A stretch of DNA of 64,000 nucleotides, taken from Novosphingopyxis iocasae. GTDB taxonomy: Bacteria > Pseudomonadota > Alphaproteobacteria > Sphingomonadales > Sphingomonadaceae. Shown here piece by piece: positions 15,768 through 24,677 of this stretch. The notes beneath the pieces are model-generated. The model made no database searches, was not told the origin of the DNA, and saw only the letters and a list, made by a program, of their open reading frames with translations. The translations under genes and the position numbers were made by a program. The DNA lies in contig NZ_CP060495.1 in assembly GCF_014334095.1 (NCBI RefSeq), positions 2,317,001 through 2,381,000 on the forward strand, written 5' to 3'. How positions within the stretch are numbered: the first letter of the stretch is position 1; every line of letters starts with the position of its first letter.

Positions 15768-17080
15768 GTCCTTCGTTTGCGCCGCGGACTATGGATGATG
15801 GCATCCGGCTCGATTGCACCTTCCATGATGAGCGCTGCCCACTCTTCGGACAGCTCTCTTCGGCGCGGCATATATCTAGCACGGTTGTACCGGAATTCGC
15901 TTTCGGACATTCCAGCAGGCACATGAGCCAGCATCAGATCGATAATCAGGCGATCGCCGAACATGCGAATGTCCTGACCTAGCTCCACGCCGATCGCCTC
16001 GTTCATGATGGTGGAGAAGCTGGAGCGCCAACCGTGTGGCACATGGCGGCCCTTGTAGCCCTCCCGATTGTAGAGATAGCCGATGGCGTTCTCGCTGATG
16101 GGCTTCAGACCAGAGGTGATCGCCGGGAATATGTAGGGGCAGTTCCCACTCAAACGATGCGCTGCCCGCAACGTGTCGACAGCCGCCGCACTGAGCGGCA
16201 CGTGGTGATCGTAGTCGTCGTCCTGACGCTGATCGGCATCCAGTTTCATCTTTTCGGCTGGGACCACCCATAGAGCGTCGCTGCTGTCACTGCCCGGCGA
16301 TGCAAAATCGATACCACGGATGTCGCTCCATTCGGCGCGGCGAACCATGCCCGGGCGCTGCGCCACCAGTGCCAGGAAGCGGGAAGCCAGTCTGGTAACA
16401 GGAGAGGCCCCTGCAGTATCGATGACGGAGAGGAACTGCCGGATCTCGTCGATCTTGATGAGAGCCGGATAGCGCCTGGCCTTGGGCACCCTCTTCATCG
16501 CTTCGCCGACATCGAAGGCGGGGTTCTCGCATTTGATGCCCATGCCCTTGGCGAACTGGTAAACGGACCGCACGCGCTGCTTCAGCCTGTGCGCGCTTTC
16601 GATCGCACCACGGTCTTGTACTTTTGACAGCACCGCGAGCAGAAGCTCGGTATCGATGTCCTCGAGCGGCAGCTGTCCGATGTCCGGGAACAGATCTTGT
16701 TCCATGCTCCGCATGACGTCCTGGGCATGTACCGGCTTCCACCTGTCGACCTGCTGCGCATACCAGCGGCGCGCTATCACCTCGAAACTTCGATCGGAGC
16801 CCATATTCCCCAGCAGCCGCCGCCTCGCGACATCGTGCTTCGGATTGCGCCCGTCCTTCAGGAGCTTGCGCGCGTTTTCCATCGCCTCGCGCGCATCGCC
16901 GAGACCAATGTCCGGATAGGCGCCGATCACCAGCAGCTGCTCCTTGCCGTCGAAGCGGTATTTGTAGCGAAAGCTCTTGTGTCCCTTCGGGCTCACATGA
17001 AGGAACAGGCTGTTCCGGTCTGCCAGCTTGTACGCCTTCTCGCGCGGCTTTGCCGTCCGTACCTGTCTGTCCGTAAGCAT
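15764..17080 (-). CDS. Tyrosine recombinase (P4-type integrase) of the element
   Basis: A 438-residue site-specific recombinase. The N-terminal part is the DUF4102-type arm-binding domain (LTDRQVRTAKPREKAYKLAD, then LFLHVSPKGHKSFRYKYR), followed by a core-binding domain and the catalytic domain. The catalytic residues can be followed: Arg in AQRPGMVRRAEW, Lys in VPAEKMK, H-x-x-R in PHGWRSSF, His in MLAHVP, and the tyrosine in NRARYMPRRRELSEEW. It appears intact. Its start lies 159 bp from the 3' end of tRNA-Ser, as expected for an island inserted into that tRNA gene, and three repeats that look like arm-type sites lie in between. Confidence 0.94.
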   Translation of the reverse strand: MLTDRQVRTAKPREKAYKLADRNSLFLHVSPKGHKSFRYKYRFDGKEQLLVIGAYPDIGLGDAREAMENARKLLKDGRNPKHDVARRRLLGNMGSDRSFEVIARRWYAQQVDRWKPVHAQDVMRSMEQDLFPDIGQLPLEDIDTELLLAVLSKVQDRGAIESAHRLKQRVRSVYQFAKGMGIKCENPAFDVGEAMKRVPKARRYPALIKIDEIRQFLSVIDTAGASPVTRLASRFLALVAQRPGMVRRAEWSDIRGIDFASPGSDSSDALWVVPAEKMKLDADQRQDDDYDHHVPLSAAAVDTLRAAHRLSGNCPYIFPAITSGLKPISENAIGYLYNREGYKGRHVPHGWRSSFSTIMNEAIGVELGQDIRMFGDRLIIDLMLAHVPAGMSESEFRYNRARYMPRRRELSEEWAALIMEGAIEPDAIIHSPRRKRRT

Positions 17081-17083
17081 CCG

Positions 17084-17129
17084 CTACCCCCAATCCGGTT
17101 TTGGCTATACCCCCGATCTACCCCCAATC
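17084..17129 (-). promoter_or_regulatory. Three GGGGGTA-type repeats upstream of the integrase gene
   Basis: TACCCCC occurs at 17085-17091, 17108-17114 and 17119-17125; the first and third are embedded in the longer identical string CTACCCCCAATC (17084-17095 and 17118-17129). On the coding strand these read GATTGGGGGTAG. Clustered GGGGGTA repeats just upstream of P4-type integrase genes are probably arm-type integrase sites overlapping the promoter. Confidence 0.6.
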
Positions 17130-17238
17130 GACATGGATTGTAGCGGAAACGGGCGGACGACAATCGAATCGAAAACCGCGCAAACGTCAAGCCTTGCGGG
17201 GGTTTACGGACAACTATGGATCAGGCTGGAAAGGCAGC

Positions 17239-17331
17239 TGGCGGACACGGAGGGATTCGAACCCTCGGTACGGAATTAACCCGCACGGCGGTTTAGCAAA
17301 CCGCTGGTTTCAGCCACTCACCCACGTGTCC
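17239..17331 (-). tRNA. tRNA-Ser (anticodon GCU), integration target of the element
   Basis: Minus-strand tRNA with acceptor arms GGACACG (17331-17325) and CGTGTCC, discriminator G and encoded CCA (17241-17239). The anticodon stem-loop is CGGTTTGCTAAACCG with anticodon GCT; the T arm is GGGTTCGAATCCC and there is a long variable arm typical of tRNA-Ser. The 3' end faces the integrase gene, so this copy was kept intact at one end of the inserted element. Confidence 0.95.
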
Positions 17332-17563
17332 TGTGCCGGCTGGCAAGGCGCGCTCTATAACGAGCCGGACGCTTGCCCGCAACGGGCTTGTGAGGCTTGC
17401 GATGAAGCTTCGCTTTTCCCCTGCTTCAGCGCGGATTCATCGCGGTGCCGTCAGCGCCATGATCCTGCCGCGAAAAGGACTCTGGTCGACGCGGAGGATT
17501 TGAGGGACTATTCACCCGGCACGCATGGCGGTTCCGCACCGGGCACAAAAGGGGAAACAAGCG

Positions 17564-18382
17564 ATGACATCCTTTCTGACGCGGTATCTGCTGCCGATCG
17601 CCGCGGCTATGATGATGGTCGGCGCGCCGGCCGCCGCCCAGATTCGCGAGATCGATCCCAACCAGGCGATCGACGCCGATCTTGGACCACCCCCTGCCGA
17701 GCAGCGAACCCCGGACAATCCCGCAACGCCAACCTACAACCCCTATGACGTGCCGCCCGAGGACAATGTCCTGATGAACGGGCAGAGCGACCCGAACGGC
17801 GATTATCAGCCCTCCGTCCCGCCGCCCCCGCCCCCGCCGGTACAGGGCACGGCCACTCCGCAGGCCCCGCCGATCGGCAGCGTTCCCGTATCCGGCGACG
17901 ATACCTATCAGCAGGACGATCTGATCGGCGCGGCCGAGGGCGTGTTCGGCAAGGGCGCAGAGGGCCTGGCCAAGGTGATCGAGGACGTTCTTGCCAAGCA
18001 GGGCGAGCCCAATGGCTATATCGTCGGGCGCGAGGGTAGCGCCGCGTTCGTCGTGGGCCTGCGCTACGGCTCCGGCACGCTGTTCCACAAGATCGAGGGC
18101 GAACGCCCGGTCTACTGGACCGGCCCGTCGGTGGGGTTCGATGCCGGCGCCAATGCCGGCAGCACCTTCATCCTGGTCTATAATCTCTACGACACCGAAG
18201 ACCTCTACAAACGCTATGTCGCGGGCGAGGGTGCGGCCTATCTTCTGGGTGGCTTCAACGTCAGCTATTTGCGGCGCGGCGACAAAGTGTTGATCCCGAT
18301 TCGCGTGGGTGCCGGGCTGCGGCTGGGGGCGAATGTCGGCTATATGAAGTTTTCCAAGAAGCAGCGCTGGCTGCCTTTCTGA
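17564..18382 (+). CDS. eipA: EipA-family envelope integrity protein (DUF1134)
   Basis: Periplasmic protein of the alphaproteobacterial DUF1134/EipA family, known in Brucella and Caulobacter for a role in cell-envelope integrity. Start ATG 17564 follows AAAGGGG. The first 25 residues form a signal peptide ending GAPAAA; a Pro-rich linker with eight consecutive prolines lies near residue 100; the DUF1134 domain fills the C-terminal half (NGYIVGREGSAAFVVGLRYG and later YLLGGFNVSYLRRGDKVLIP). The length of 272 residues is usual with the added linker. It is the first chromosomal gene after the tRNA. Confidence 0.87.
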   Translation: MTSFLTRYLLPIAAAMMMVGAPAAAQIREIDPNQAIDADLGPPPAEQRTPDNPATPTYNPYDVPPEDNVLMNGQSDPNGDYQPSVPPPPPPPVQGTATPQAPPIGSVPVSGDDTYQQDDLIGAAEGVFGKGAEGLAKVIEDVLAKQGEPNGYIVGREGSAAFVVGLRYGSGTLFHKIEGERPVYWTGPSVGFDAGANAGSTFILVYNLYDTEDLYKRYVAGEGAAYLLGGFNVSYLRRGDKVLIPIRVGAGLRLGANVGYMKFSKKQRWLPF

Positions 18383-18463
18383 CGCGCCAATCCCCCGCGC
18401 GCTCTTGCGGCGGCGCGGCATAAACGGCATGGCACGCGCCGGACCCAACAGCCGGAGCTTGCC

Positions 18464-19639
18464 ATGTTCGAAGATCTCAAAGACCTGCCGCCCGATGGTC
18501 TGCTTCAGCTGATCAAGCTCTACCGCGACGATTCCAACCCGCAGAAGATCGATCTGGGCGTGGGCGTTTATCGCGATGCCGATGGCGGCACCCCAGTTTT
18601 CCGCGCGGTGAAGAAGGCCGAACATCGCTTGCACGAGGTGCAGGACAGCAAAAGCTATCTGGGGCCGGAGGGCGACCATGAATTCGTCGCTGCGCTGCGC
18701 CCCTATATCTTCGGCAAAAGCGATGGCTACGGCGCGCGGTTGAACGGCGTTCAGACGCCGGGCGGCACCGGCGCGGTGCGGCTCGCCTGCGAAACGCTGG
18801 CATCGGCGGGTGCGAAGAAGGTGCTGCTGGGGACGCCGAGCTGGCCGAACCACGGCCCGATCATTCAGGCGACCGGCATGGAGCCGGTGCTGTTCGACCA
18901 CGCCGATATCAAGACGCAGACGCTGGATTTCGGCGCACTTATCGATGCCATGAAGGCGGCGGACAAGGGCGACATCGTGCTGCTGCACGGCTGCTGCCAT
19001 AATCCCACCGGCATCGATTACAGTGCCGATCAATGGGGCGAGATCGCGCAGATCGTGGCGGACCGCGGCCTCTTCCCGCTGATCGACCTGGCTTATCAGG
19101 GCCTTGGACATGGGTTTGAGGAAGACGCCGAGGGCCTCCGCAAGGTGATCGCCGCGGCGCCTGAATCGATGCTGGCCTATAGCTGCGACAAGAATTTCGG
19201 GCTGTACCGCGAACGCGTCGGCGCGCTCTATGCGCTGTCGAAAACGGAAGCGCAGGCGGCGACGCTCTACAGCCATCTGCTGTCCAACGCGCGGGCCAAC
19301 TGGTCGATGCCGCCAGATCATGGCGCGGCGACGGTGCGCGTGATCCTGTCCGACGACGATTTCCGCGCCGAATGGGATGCCGAAGTGCGCGACATGCGCG
19401 CACGGCTCAACCGGATGCGCAATGCGCTGGCCGAATATCAAAATGTCGGCAATGTCGATCTGGCCGCCGTCGGGCGCCAGAACGGTCTGTTCTCCACGCT
19501 GAACCTGTCCAAGGATCAGGTGATGGCGATGCGCGGCAGCCACGGCATCTACATGGCGGCATCGGGCCGAATCAATGTGGCCGGCCTCAACGAACGCAAC
19601 ATCCCGCACTTCGTGGAAGCACTGCGCTCGATCGCCTGA
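18464..19639 (+). CDS. tyrB: Aspartate/aromatic amino acid aminotransferase (PLP, class I)
   Basis: Transfers the amino group between aromatic amino acids or aspartate and 2-oxoglutarate. The 391-residue sequence begins MFEDLKDLPPDGLLQLIKLY as in the AspC/TyrB branch. Visible PLP residues are N180 (CCHNPTG), D208 (LIDLAYQGLGHG), K243 in YSCDKNFGLY as the Schiff-base lysine, and a C-terminal Arg in SGRINVAGL. It stands alone 81 bp after the EipA gene. The choice between tyrB and aspC cannot be made from the sequence. Confidence 0.92.
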   Translation: MFEDLKDLPPDGLLQLIKLYRDDSNPQKIDLGVGVYRDADGGTPVFRAVKKAEHRLHEVQDSKSYLGPEGDHEFVAALRPYIFGKSDGYGARLNGVQTPGGTGAVRLACETLASAGAKKVLLGTPSWPNHGPIIQATGMEPVLFDHADIKTQTLDFGALIDAMKAADKGDIVLLHGCCHNPTGIDYSADQWGEIAQIVADRGLFPLIDLAYQGLGHGFEEDAEGLRKVIAAAPESMLAYSCDKNFGLYRERVGALYALSKTEAQAATLYSHLLSNARANWSMPPDHGAATVRVILSDDDFRAEWDAEVRDMRARLNRMRNALAEYQNVGNVDLAAVGRQNGLFSTLNLSKDQVMAMRGSHGIYMAASGRINVAGLNERNIPHFVEALRSIA

Positions 19640-19671
19640 TCGGCTGGAAAGTCGCATAGGTCCGCATACGG

Positions 19672-19690
19672 GGGAGGCCTTTTGCCTCCC
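19672..19690 (+). terminator. Probable terminator after the aminotransferase gene
   Basis: GGGAGGC-CTTTT-GCCTCCC forms a seven-pair stem 33 bp after the stop codon. The tail is G+C-rich and not a U-run, so termination is likely but may be inefficient or Rho-assisted. Confidence 0.5.
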
Positions 19691-19887
19691 GCGCGAACCG
19701 GACCTGTGATGCGCACGATCGCCCCGCGCGTTCGGGTGAATGGAAACGCAGGCGTCCATGTGATTTCAGTAACATTGCGGCGTCTCTGTAGGACAGCGCC
19801 GTTCCGGATCGCGGGCGCTGAAGCTGCTACCGCGCGTGACGCGGTTGCGCGTGCGGGTTAGAAAGCGCCAACCGGAAGGAAAACCTG

Positions 19888-20466
19888 ATGAAGCTGACCG
19901 ATCTGCTCACCCCGACCTATATTCAGATGCTGAATGCCCTGTCCGCCTGGCTCGACAAGGCTGCGGGGCAGGTCGGCGCGGACGAGGGCGAAAAGCTGCT
20001 GGCCGCCCGCTTGGCGCCGGACATGTTCCCGCTTTCCACGCAGGTGCGGTTCGCCTGTGTGCAAGCGCTGGAAGGAATGTACCGCTTGCGGGGCGAGGCC
20101 TTTCCGCCAGAAATGGGCGATCTGCTGAAGGAAGGCCAGAATGGCGGCGAGCATCCGGGTTCGTTGGCGCAGGCCAAGGCCAGGATCGCCGAAACGGTCT
20201 CCTCCGTACAATCGCTCGCCACCGACATGACCGAGCCCGACGCCGGAGCGCCAATGGCACATGAGCTGCCCAACGGGATGGTCTTCGATCTCGGCACCGA
20301 ACAATATGCGCGCGATTGGGCGCTGGGGCAGTTCTATTTCCACATCATGACCGCCTATGCGATCCTGCGCCAACAGGGCGTCGCGCTAGGCAAGGCGGAC
20401 TATGTCGCGCACATGATGGGTCATCTGCGGCCCGAAACGATACCGGGTGCACAAAAGGAGGAATGA
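19888..20466 (+). CDS. DUF1993 family protein
   Basis: A 192-residue soluble helical protein matching the DUF1993 family: a start such as LTPTYIQMLNALSAWLDKA, a central LSTQVRFACVQALEGMYRL, and a C-terminal LGQFYFHIMTAYAILRQQGV. The family resembles the DinB/YfiT four-helix bundle, but its function is unknown; no metal-binding histidine triad is obvious here. Preceded by GGAAGGAAAACC. It stands as a single gene, 78 bp before the EcsC-family gene. Confidence 0.86.
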   Translation: MKLTDLLTPTYIQMLNALSAWLDKAAGQVGADEGEKLLAARLAPDMFPLSTQVRFACVQALEGMYRLRGEAFPPEMGDLLKEGQNGGEHPGSLAQAKARIAETVSSVQSLATDMTEPDAGAPMAHELPNGMVFDLGTEQYARDWALGQFYFHIMTAYAILRQQGVALGKADYVAHMMGHLRPETIPGAQKEE

Positions 20467-20544
20467 GCCCAGCGCACCACTTTTAAGAGCCGCGGGGCCG
20501 TCGTTCGAACCGGAACATAAAATGTCCGGGCCTGTTAAGACTTT

Positions 20545-21270
20545 ATGGATATCAAAACCGAACAGCGCGCCTATCGCGAAAGCCGACCCTCCGCCCTCGG
20601 TCGCGGGATCGAACGGCTGACCAGCCCCGTCGGCAAGAAGCTGGCTAAGCTCGTTCCCTCATCGCTCGTGCGAATGGTGCTCAAACGCCTCGATGATGCG
20701 AGCGGGGCGGCCCAATTGTACAATTTCGAACATAATCGTTCCAATCTTGCCGCCTGCCGAAAAGCTGCCGGGAATGTGGAAAAGGTAGCCATGTCGATCA
20801 ACGCATCGACCGGGGCGGCATCGGGCTTCGGCGGCCTGTTCACCATGGGGCTCGATGTTCCCGCGACGGTCGGTCTAGCCATGCGCAACATCCGCGACAC
20901 CGGCCGGGCTTACGGCTTCACTGGCGAAGGCGAGGCCGAGCAGATTTTCCGGCTGCAGATCCTGGAGCTGGCAACGCTCGATAATGAAGAGCAGCGCCGC
21001 GCGCGCATCGCAGCGCTGGAAGCGGGCATCGCGCCCGATGGCGGTCTGCTGGCGCCCGGCGCAAAGGCCAGTACGCCTGTGGTCGATCAGGTGGTGGAAC
21101 GCGTCTCGCGCGCGCTGGCACTCGCTTCCTTCCGCCGCCGCGCGGGCATGGTGGTGCCTTTTGTGGGCGCAGCGGTGGGCGGCGCGATTAACGCTTCCTT
21201 CCAGCGCGATGTCTCGAAAGCCGCGCGCTTCGCCTATCAGGCACGGCGTCTACAGGCCGAAGACGTCTGA
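20545..21270 (+). CDS. EcsC family protein
   Basis: A 241-residue protein with the EcsC-type core: SINASTGAASGFGGLFTMGL, then DVPATVGLAMRNIRDTGRAY, and FTGEGEAEQIFRLQILELAT. A glycine-rich hydrophobic segment near the C-terminus (MVVPFVGAAVGGAINASFQ) could sit in or on the membrane. EcsC proteins are widespread but poorly characterised. An inverted repeat at 21281-21302 follows the stop. Confidence 0.85.
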   Translation: MDIKTEQRAYRESRPSALGRGIERLTSPVGKKLAKLVPSSLVRMVLKRLDDASGAAQLYNFEHNRSNLAACRKAAGNVEKVAMSINASTGAASGFGGLFTMGLDVPATVGLAMRNIRDTGRAYGFTGEGEAEQIFRLQILELATLDNEEQRRARIAALEAGIAPDGGLLAPGAKASTPVVDQVVERVSRALALASFRRRAGMVVPFVGAAVGGAINASFQRDVSKAARFAYQARRLQAEDV

Positions 21271-21280
21271 GCAGACGAGG

Positions 21281-21302
21281 ACCGGTCGCCCTCGCGGCCG
21301 GT
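21281..21302. terminator. Terminator-like hairpin between EcsC and ribH genes
   Basis: ACCGGTCGC-CCTC-GCGGCCGGT forms a near-perfect stem followed by TTCG on the plus strand. It lies in the 36-bp gap between two convergent genes and probably serves both. Confidence 0.5.
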
Positions 21303-21306
21303 TTCG

Positions 21307-21729
21307 TTACCCGGCGAACTGCGCCTGCAGATCGAGCAACGCGATTGCCGCCTTGGCCGCCTCGCCGCCCTTGTTCTTCTGCGCGGGATCGGCGCGCGCA
21401 ACTGCCTGCGCCTCATTTTCCACGGTGATGATGCCATTGCCCACGGCAAGACCGTCCATGGTGAGCGCCATCAGGCCCCGGGCGCTTTCGCCTGCCACGA
21501 TTTCGAAATGATAGGTCTCGCCACGGATGACCACGCCGATCGCCACGAACCCTTCATAGCGCCCGCTCTCGGCGGCCAGCGCGATGGCGCCGGGGATTTC
21601 GAGCGCGCCGGGCACGGTGATGACATCGACCTGATGGCCCGCCTCTTCCAGCGCCGCGCGGGCACCGTCGATCAGCATGTCGTTGAGCTGGCCGTAGAAG
21701 CGCGCTTCCACGATGAGGAACTTGGCCAT
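21307..21729 (-). CDS. ribH: 6,7-dimethyl-8-ribityllumazine synthase
   Basis: Condenses 5-amino-6-ribitylamino-uracil with dihydroxybutanone phosphate, the penultimate step of riboflavin synthesis. The 140-residue protein has the substrate segment [15 protein letters not shown] (about residues 40-54), the catalytic histidine 74 in [10 protein letters not shown], and a C-terminal [10 protein letters not shown]-type helix. It ends the unit ribD-ribE-ribH. The length suits the short alphaproteobacterial type. Confidence 0.95.
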   Translation of the reverse strand: MAKFLIVEARFYGQLNDMLIDGARAALEEAGHQVDVITVPGALEIPGAIALAAESGRYEGFVAIGVVIRGETYHFEIVAGESARGLMALTMDGLAVGNGIITVENEAQAVARADPAQKNKGGEAAKAAIALLDLQAQFAG

Positions 21730-21752
21730 GGGGGTATCTCCGGAAAGGCGGC

Positions 21753-22373
21753 TTAGGCCGCGTTCTTGACCTGATCGAACCGCGCCAAATAGCGCGACAG
21801 GATATCGATTTCGAGATTGACCGCGCGGCCCGGCTCGATGCCCGCCAGCGTGGTCATTTCCGCGGTATGCGGGATGATGTTGAGTGTTAAGACGGTGCCG
21901 TCCGGGCCGTCCTCCACCGTGTTGACGGTGAGCGACACGCCGTCGACCGCGATCGAACCCTTGCCCGCCACATGCGCCGCCAGATCGGACGGCACACGGA
22001 TGCTAACCTTCCACGAATCGCCCTGCGGCTCCACGCCGACCACTTCGCCGACACCATCGATATGGCCGGTGACGATATGGCCGCCCAGCTCGTCCCCCAC
22101 CTTGAGCGCGCGCTCCAGATTCAGGCGCCGCGCCTCGCTCCACTGCCCCTGCGCGGTGCGCGAGACGGTTTCGCCCGACACATCGACCGCGAACCAATGC
22201 CCGCGATCGTCCGTGCCCTTGTCGACCACCGTCAGGCAGACGCCCGAGCAAGCGATCGATGCGCCCATGGCGATATCGCCGGGCTCGAAGGAACAACCGA
22301 TGACGACGCGCATATCGCCGCGCTGCTCGATCGAGCGGATGGTGCCGATGTCGGTGATGATGCCTGTAAACAT
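21753..22373 (-). CDS. ribE: Riboflavin synthase, alpha chain
   Basis: Dismutates two lumazine molecules to riboflavin and a pyrimidine. The start [10 protein letters not shown] at ATG 22373 is diagnostic and overlaps the ribD stop by one base (TAATG). Two lumazine-binding repeats are seen, the first from residue 1 ([20 protein letters not shown]) and the second from about 98 ([15 protein letters not shown], then [13 protein letters not shown]). The 206-residue length is normal. The open frame continues upstream of the start through ribD but that is not coding. No FMN riboswitch was seen upstream of this gene cluster. Confidence 0.95.
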   Translation of the reverse strand: MFTGIITDIGTIRSIEQRGDMRVVIGCSFEPGDIAMGASIACSGVCLTVVDKGTDDRGHWFAVDVSGETVSRTAQGQWSEARRLNLERALKVGDELGGHIVTGHIDGVGEVVGVEPQGDSWKVSIRVPSDLAAHVAGKGSIAVDGVSLTVNTVEDGPDGTVLTLNIIPHTAEMTTLAGIEPGRAVNLEIDILSRYLARFDQVKNAA

Positions 22374-23335
22374 TAGCAGCGCTCGTAGACTTCCAGCCGG
22401 TCGCTGCCAAGCATGCGCGTGTCGGCGAGCTGCCATTGGCCATGCGCGTCGGCGAGCGCGGCGAGGCCTATGTCGCCGAGCGCGGGGTAGCCGTCGCCGA
22501 TCAGGATCGGCGCGCGGTAGAGGACGAGGCGATCGACCAGCCCCGCCGCGAGAAATGCGGCTGCGGTCTGCGCGCCGCCTTCGACGAGGAGATAATTGCC
22601 CGCGAGATCGGCGATTTTCTCGGGAGCGGCGATGCCGTTCCAGCCTTCGGGCACCGATCCACGCGTCAGAACCACGCGCTTCGGCGAGCGCTTCTCCAGT
22701 CCGGCAAGGCGCACGTCGAGCTTCGGATCGTCGGCCCGCAAAGTGCCGGCGCCGATAAGGATATGGTCGCTCTGTGCACGAAGGCCGTGGGCATGCGCGC
22801 GGGCGCGATCGCTCGTGATCCATCGGCTCGATCCGTCCGCCATCGCGATGCGCCCGTCGAGCGAGGTGGCGAGCTTCAGCGTCACATGCGGGCGGCCATG
22901 CGCTTGCCGGGTGAAGAACCCCGCCATCGACCGATGCGCCTCTGCCGCCATGACTCCATGCGTCACCGCGATGCCGGCATCCTGCAGCCAGGCGATGCCT
23001 TTGCCCTCCGTCCGCGGGTCCGCGTCATGCGCAGCGATCACCACGCGTTCCGGGCGCGCTTCGGCAAGCAGATCGGCGCAGGCTGGGCCGCGCTCGCTCT
23101 CATGCGCGCAGGGCTCCAGCGTCACGTAAACGGTGGCGCCATCCAGCGGACCTTCGATCCGGGTAAGCGCGTGCGCTTCGGCATGCGGGCGGCCGCCGGG
23201 CTGGGTCCAACCGCGCGAGAGCACGCGCCCATCGCGCATGATAATGCAGCCGACATGGGGATTTGCGCCGGTTCGGCCCCGCCCGCGCTCCCCCAGTGCC
23301 AGCGCGGTGGCCATGACGTCGCGATCGCCGGGCAT
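22373..23335 (-). CDS. ribD: Bifunctional diaminohydroxyphosphoribosylaminopyrimidine deaminase / 5-amino-6-uracil reductase
   Basis: Carries out the second and third steps of riboflavin synthesis. The N-terminal deaminase domain has the zinc motif H51-A-E53 (RPHAEAHAL) and C76/C86 (LEPCAHESERGPAC). The reductase domain starts near residue 145 (PHVTLKLATSLDGRIAM) and includes LVEGGAQTAAAFLAAGLVD. The protein has 320 residues. The start overlaps the stop of the upstream membrane-protein gene by one base (TGATG), and the stop overlaps ribE, so three genes are tightly coupled. Confidence 0.95.
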   Translation of the reverse strand: MPGDRDVMATALALGERGRGRTGANPHVGCIIMRDGRVLSRGWTQPGGRPHAEAHALTRIEGPLDGATVYVTLEPCAHESERGPACADLLAEARPERVVIAAHDADPRTEGKGIAWLQDAGIAVTHGVMAAEAHRSMAGFFTRQAHGRPHVTLKLATSLDGRIAMADGSSRWITSDRARAHAHGLRAQSDHILIGAGTLRADDPKLDVRLAGLEKRSPKRVVLTRGSVPEGWNGIAAPEKIADLAGNYLLVEGGAQTAAAFLAAGLVDRLVLYRAPILIGDGYPALGDIGLAALADAHGQWQLADTRMLGSDRLEVYERC

Positions 23336-23751
23336 CAGCGTTCGGGCTGCTGCGGGGATTCGGGAGGCGCATTGGCTGCGCCGCCCTGCTCCGAGGAAGC
23401 TTCCGCCTCGATCTTCTCGACATCCATGCCGACCATTCGGCCGAGCGACTTGTAATTCTCGCGCACCTTAGCGGCGTGCGCCTCTTCGCGAATGCGGCGC
23501 TCCTCGCGCTCCTTCATGATCACCGCCATGCTGCGGTCTATCGGCCAGCTTTCGACATAGATGATCTCCGGCGGCGGGGGCGCGGACTTCTCATGCGCAT
23601 CGATGATCAGCGCCACTACCAGCCCGATGGCAGGCACCAGCGCCATCGTGAAGAACAGCAGCTTGAACGGACGCTCCTGCGACAGAAAAAAGCGCAGATC
23701 GGCATAGGCCTTTTTCGGATTGGCCTGGGACAGGAAGTTCATCGTCGCCAT
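23335..23751 (-). CDS. Hypothetical single-pass membrane protein upstream of ribD
   Basis: A protein of about 138 residues with one membrane helix (about residues 30-52, LLFFTMALVPAIGLVVALII), a short cytoplasmic N-terminus, and a charged helical C-terminus (KEREERRIREEAHAAKVREN) with a Pro/Gln-rich tail. ATG 23751 or the internal ATG three codons later may be the start. It is coupled to ribD by a one-base overlap, but nothing in the sequence suggests a riboflavin role. No family is recognised. Confidence 0.75.
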   Translation of the reverse strand: MATMNFLSQANPKKAYADLRFFLSQERPFKLLFFTMALVPAIGLVVALIIDAHEKSAPPPPEIIYVESWPIDRSMAVIMKEREERRIREEAHAAKVRENYKSLGRMVGMDVEKIEAEASSEQGGAANAPPESPQQPER

Positions 23752-23809
23752 ACCGGCCGATATAGGAGGTTCGCGCCCGCCCCGCCAGTGGCCGGACGGG
23801 CGCGACCGC

Positions 23810-24508
23810 TCAATCGTCGATGGTGAAGCGCACCGTCAGCGTTTGCCAGCTGGGCACGGGCGTGCCGTCTCGGGTGGCGGGCTTGAACCGCCATTTTGAC
23901 AGCGCCTGCCGCTCGGTGGCTCGGCCGAATTCGGGATCGGTGGCGCTGACGACCTCGACTTTCGAAACATGGCCGTCCGGGCCGATCAGGACGCGCACCG
24001 TTGCCGTGCCTTCAACATCCAGCCTCAACAGCCTGCTGGGATAAGGCGGCTGGAAGTTCGCGGCATAGCGCGGGTCGCGCACCGCATCGCGCAACACCGG
24101 CGGGGCGGGTGTAGGCGTCGGTGTCGGCTCGATGCGCGGCGCGATGATGGTGCCGGTGCCGCCGGGCGTGACGCCGGGAACGGGCAGAGGGGATGGCTGC
24201 GGATCGCTACTGGTCTTCGGGCCATCAAGCGACGGAAGCGGTGTCTCCACGAGAGGCTTAGGCACGAACAGCGGCGGGGCAGGCGGCGCGGGATCGGTTG
24301 CCGCGATTTCCGGTTTCGGTTCGGGCGGCGGCGGCGGCGGCGGGTCGAGCGGTTTGACGTCGATCGCCTCGATCGGCTTGAACTTACTCACCTCCCTGAC
24401 GGCCGCAGGCGCCAGCAAAACCGCGGCGAGAACCGCTCCGTTGATGGCGATGGCGGCCACCATGCTCCTGGCATCGCGCGCCGGTTCGCGTTGATCGACA
24501 AAACTCAT
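23810..24508 (-). CDS. tonB: TonB-family energy transducer
   Basis: Links the proton motive force of ExbB/ExbD to outer-membrane TonB-dependent receptors. ATG 24508 is set by GGAGAGGAGAAGG just upstream. The 232-residue protein has an N-terminal anchor (MVAAIAINGAVLAAVLLAP), a Pro-rich periplasmic spacer from about 50 to 145 including seven consecutive prolines, and the TonB C-terminal domain from about 155 (YPSRLLRLDVEGTATVRVLI, then ALSKWRFKPATRDG). No exbB/exbD neighbours are present. It is the likely energy source for receptors such as the one at 34.7-37.1 kb. Confidence 0.92.
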   Translation of the reverse strand: MSFVDQREPARDARSMVAAIAINGAVLAAVLLAPAAVREVSKFKPIEAIDVKPLDPPPPPPPEPKPEIAATDPAPPAPPLFVPKPLVETPLPSLDGPKTSSDPQPSPLPVPGVTPGGTGTIIAPRIEPTPTPTPAPPVLRDAVRDPRYAANFQPPYPSRLLRLDVEGTATVRVLIGPDGHVSKVEVVSATDPEFGRATERQALSKWRFKPATRDGTPVPSWQTLTVRFTIDD

Positions 24509-24677
24509 GTCCTTCTCCTCTCCTATACACGGGCTCCTCAACCCGGATAATGTTATAGCATAACACCAAGGTCGGGCAAGCTGGCCTGTGCGCCGCGCGC
24601 ACTAGGCAGGCGAGCGCCCAGGCGTTAGGGCGTCACGCGATCGTCATCCTTGAGCCCAGAGGACCACCGCGCGCGCC

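Noticed and set aside
17426-19759. 777-residue minus-strand reading frame
   Set aside because: It is antisense to the EipA and aminotransferase genes, which have clear families; the frame is open owing to high GC.
23752-23809. FMN riboswitch before the rib genes
   Set aside because: Too short and no conserved FMN-element segments; ribD is also coupled to the upstream membrane-protein gene.
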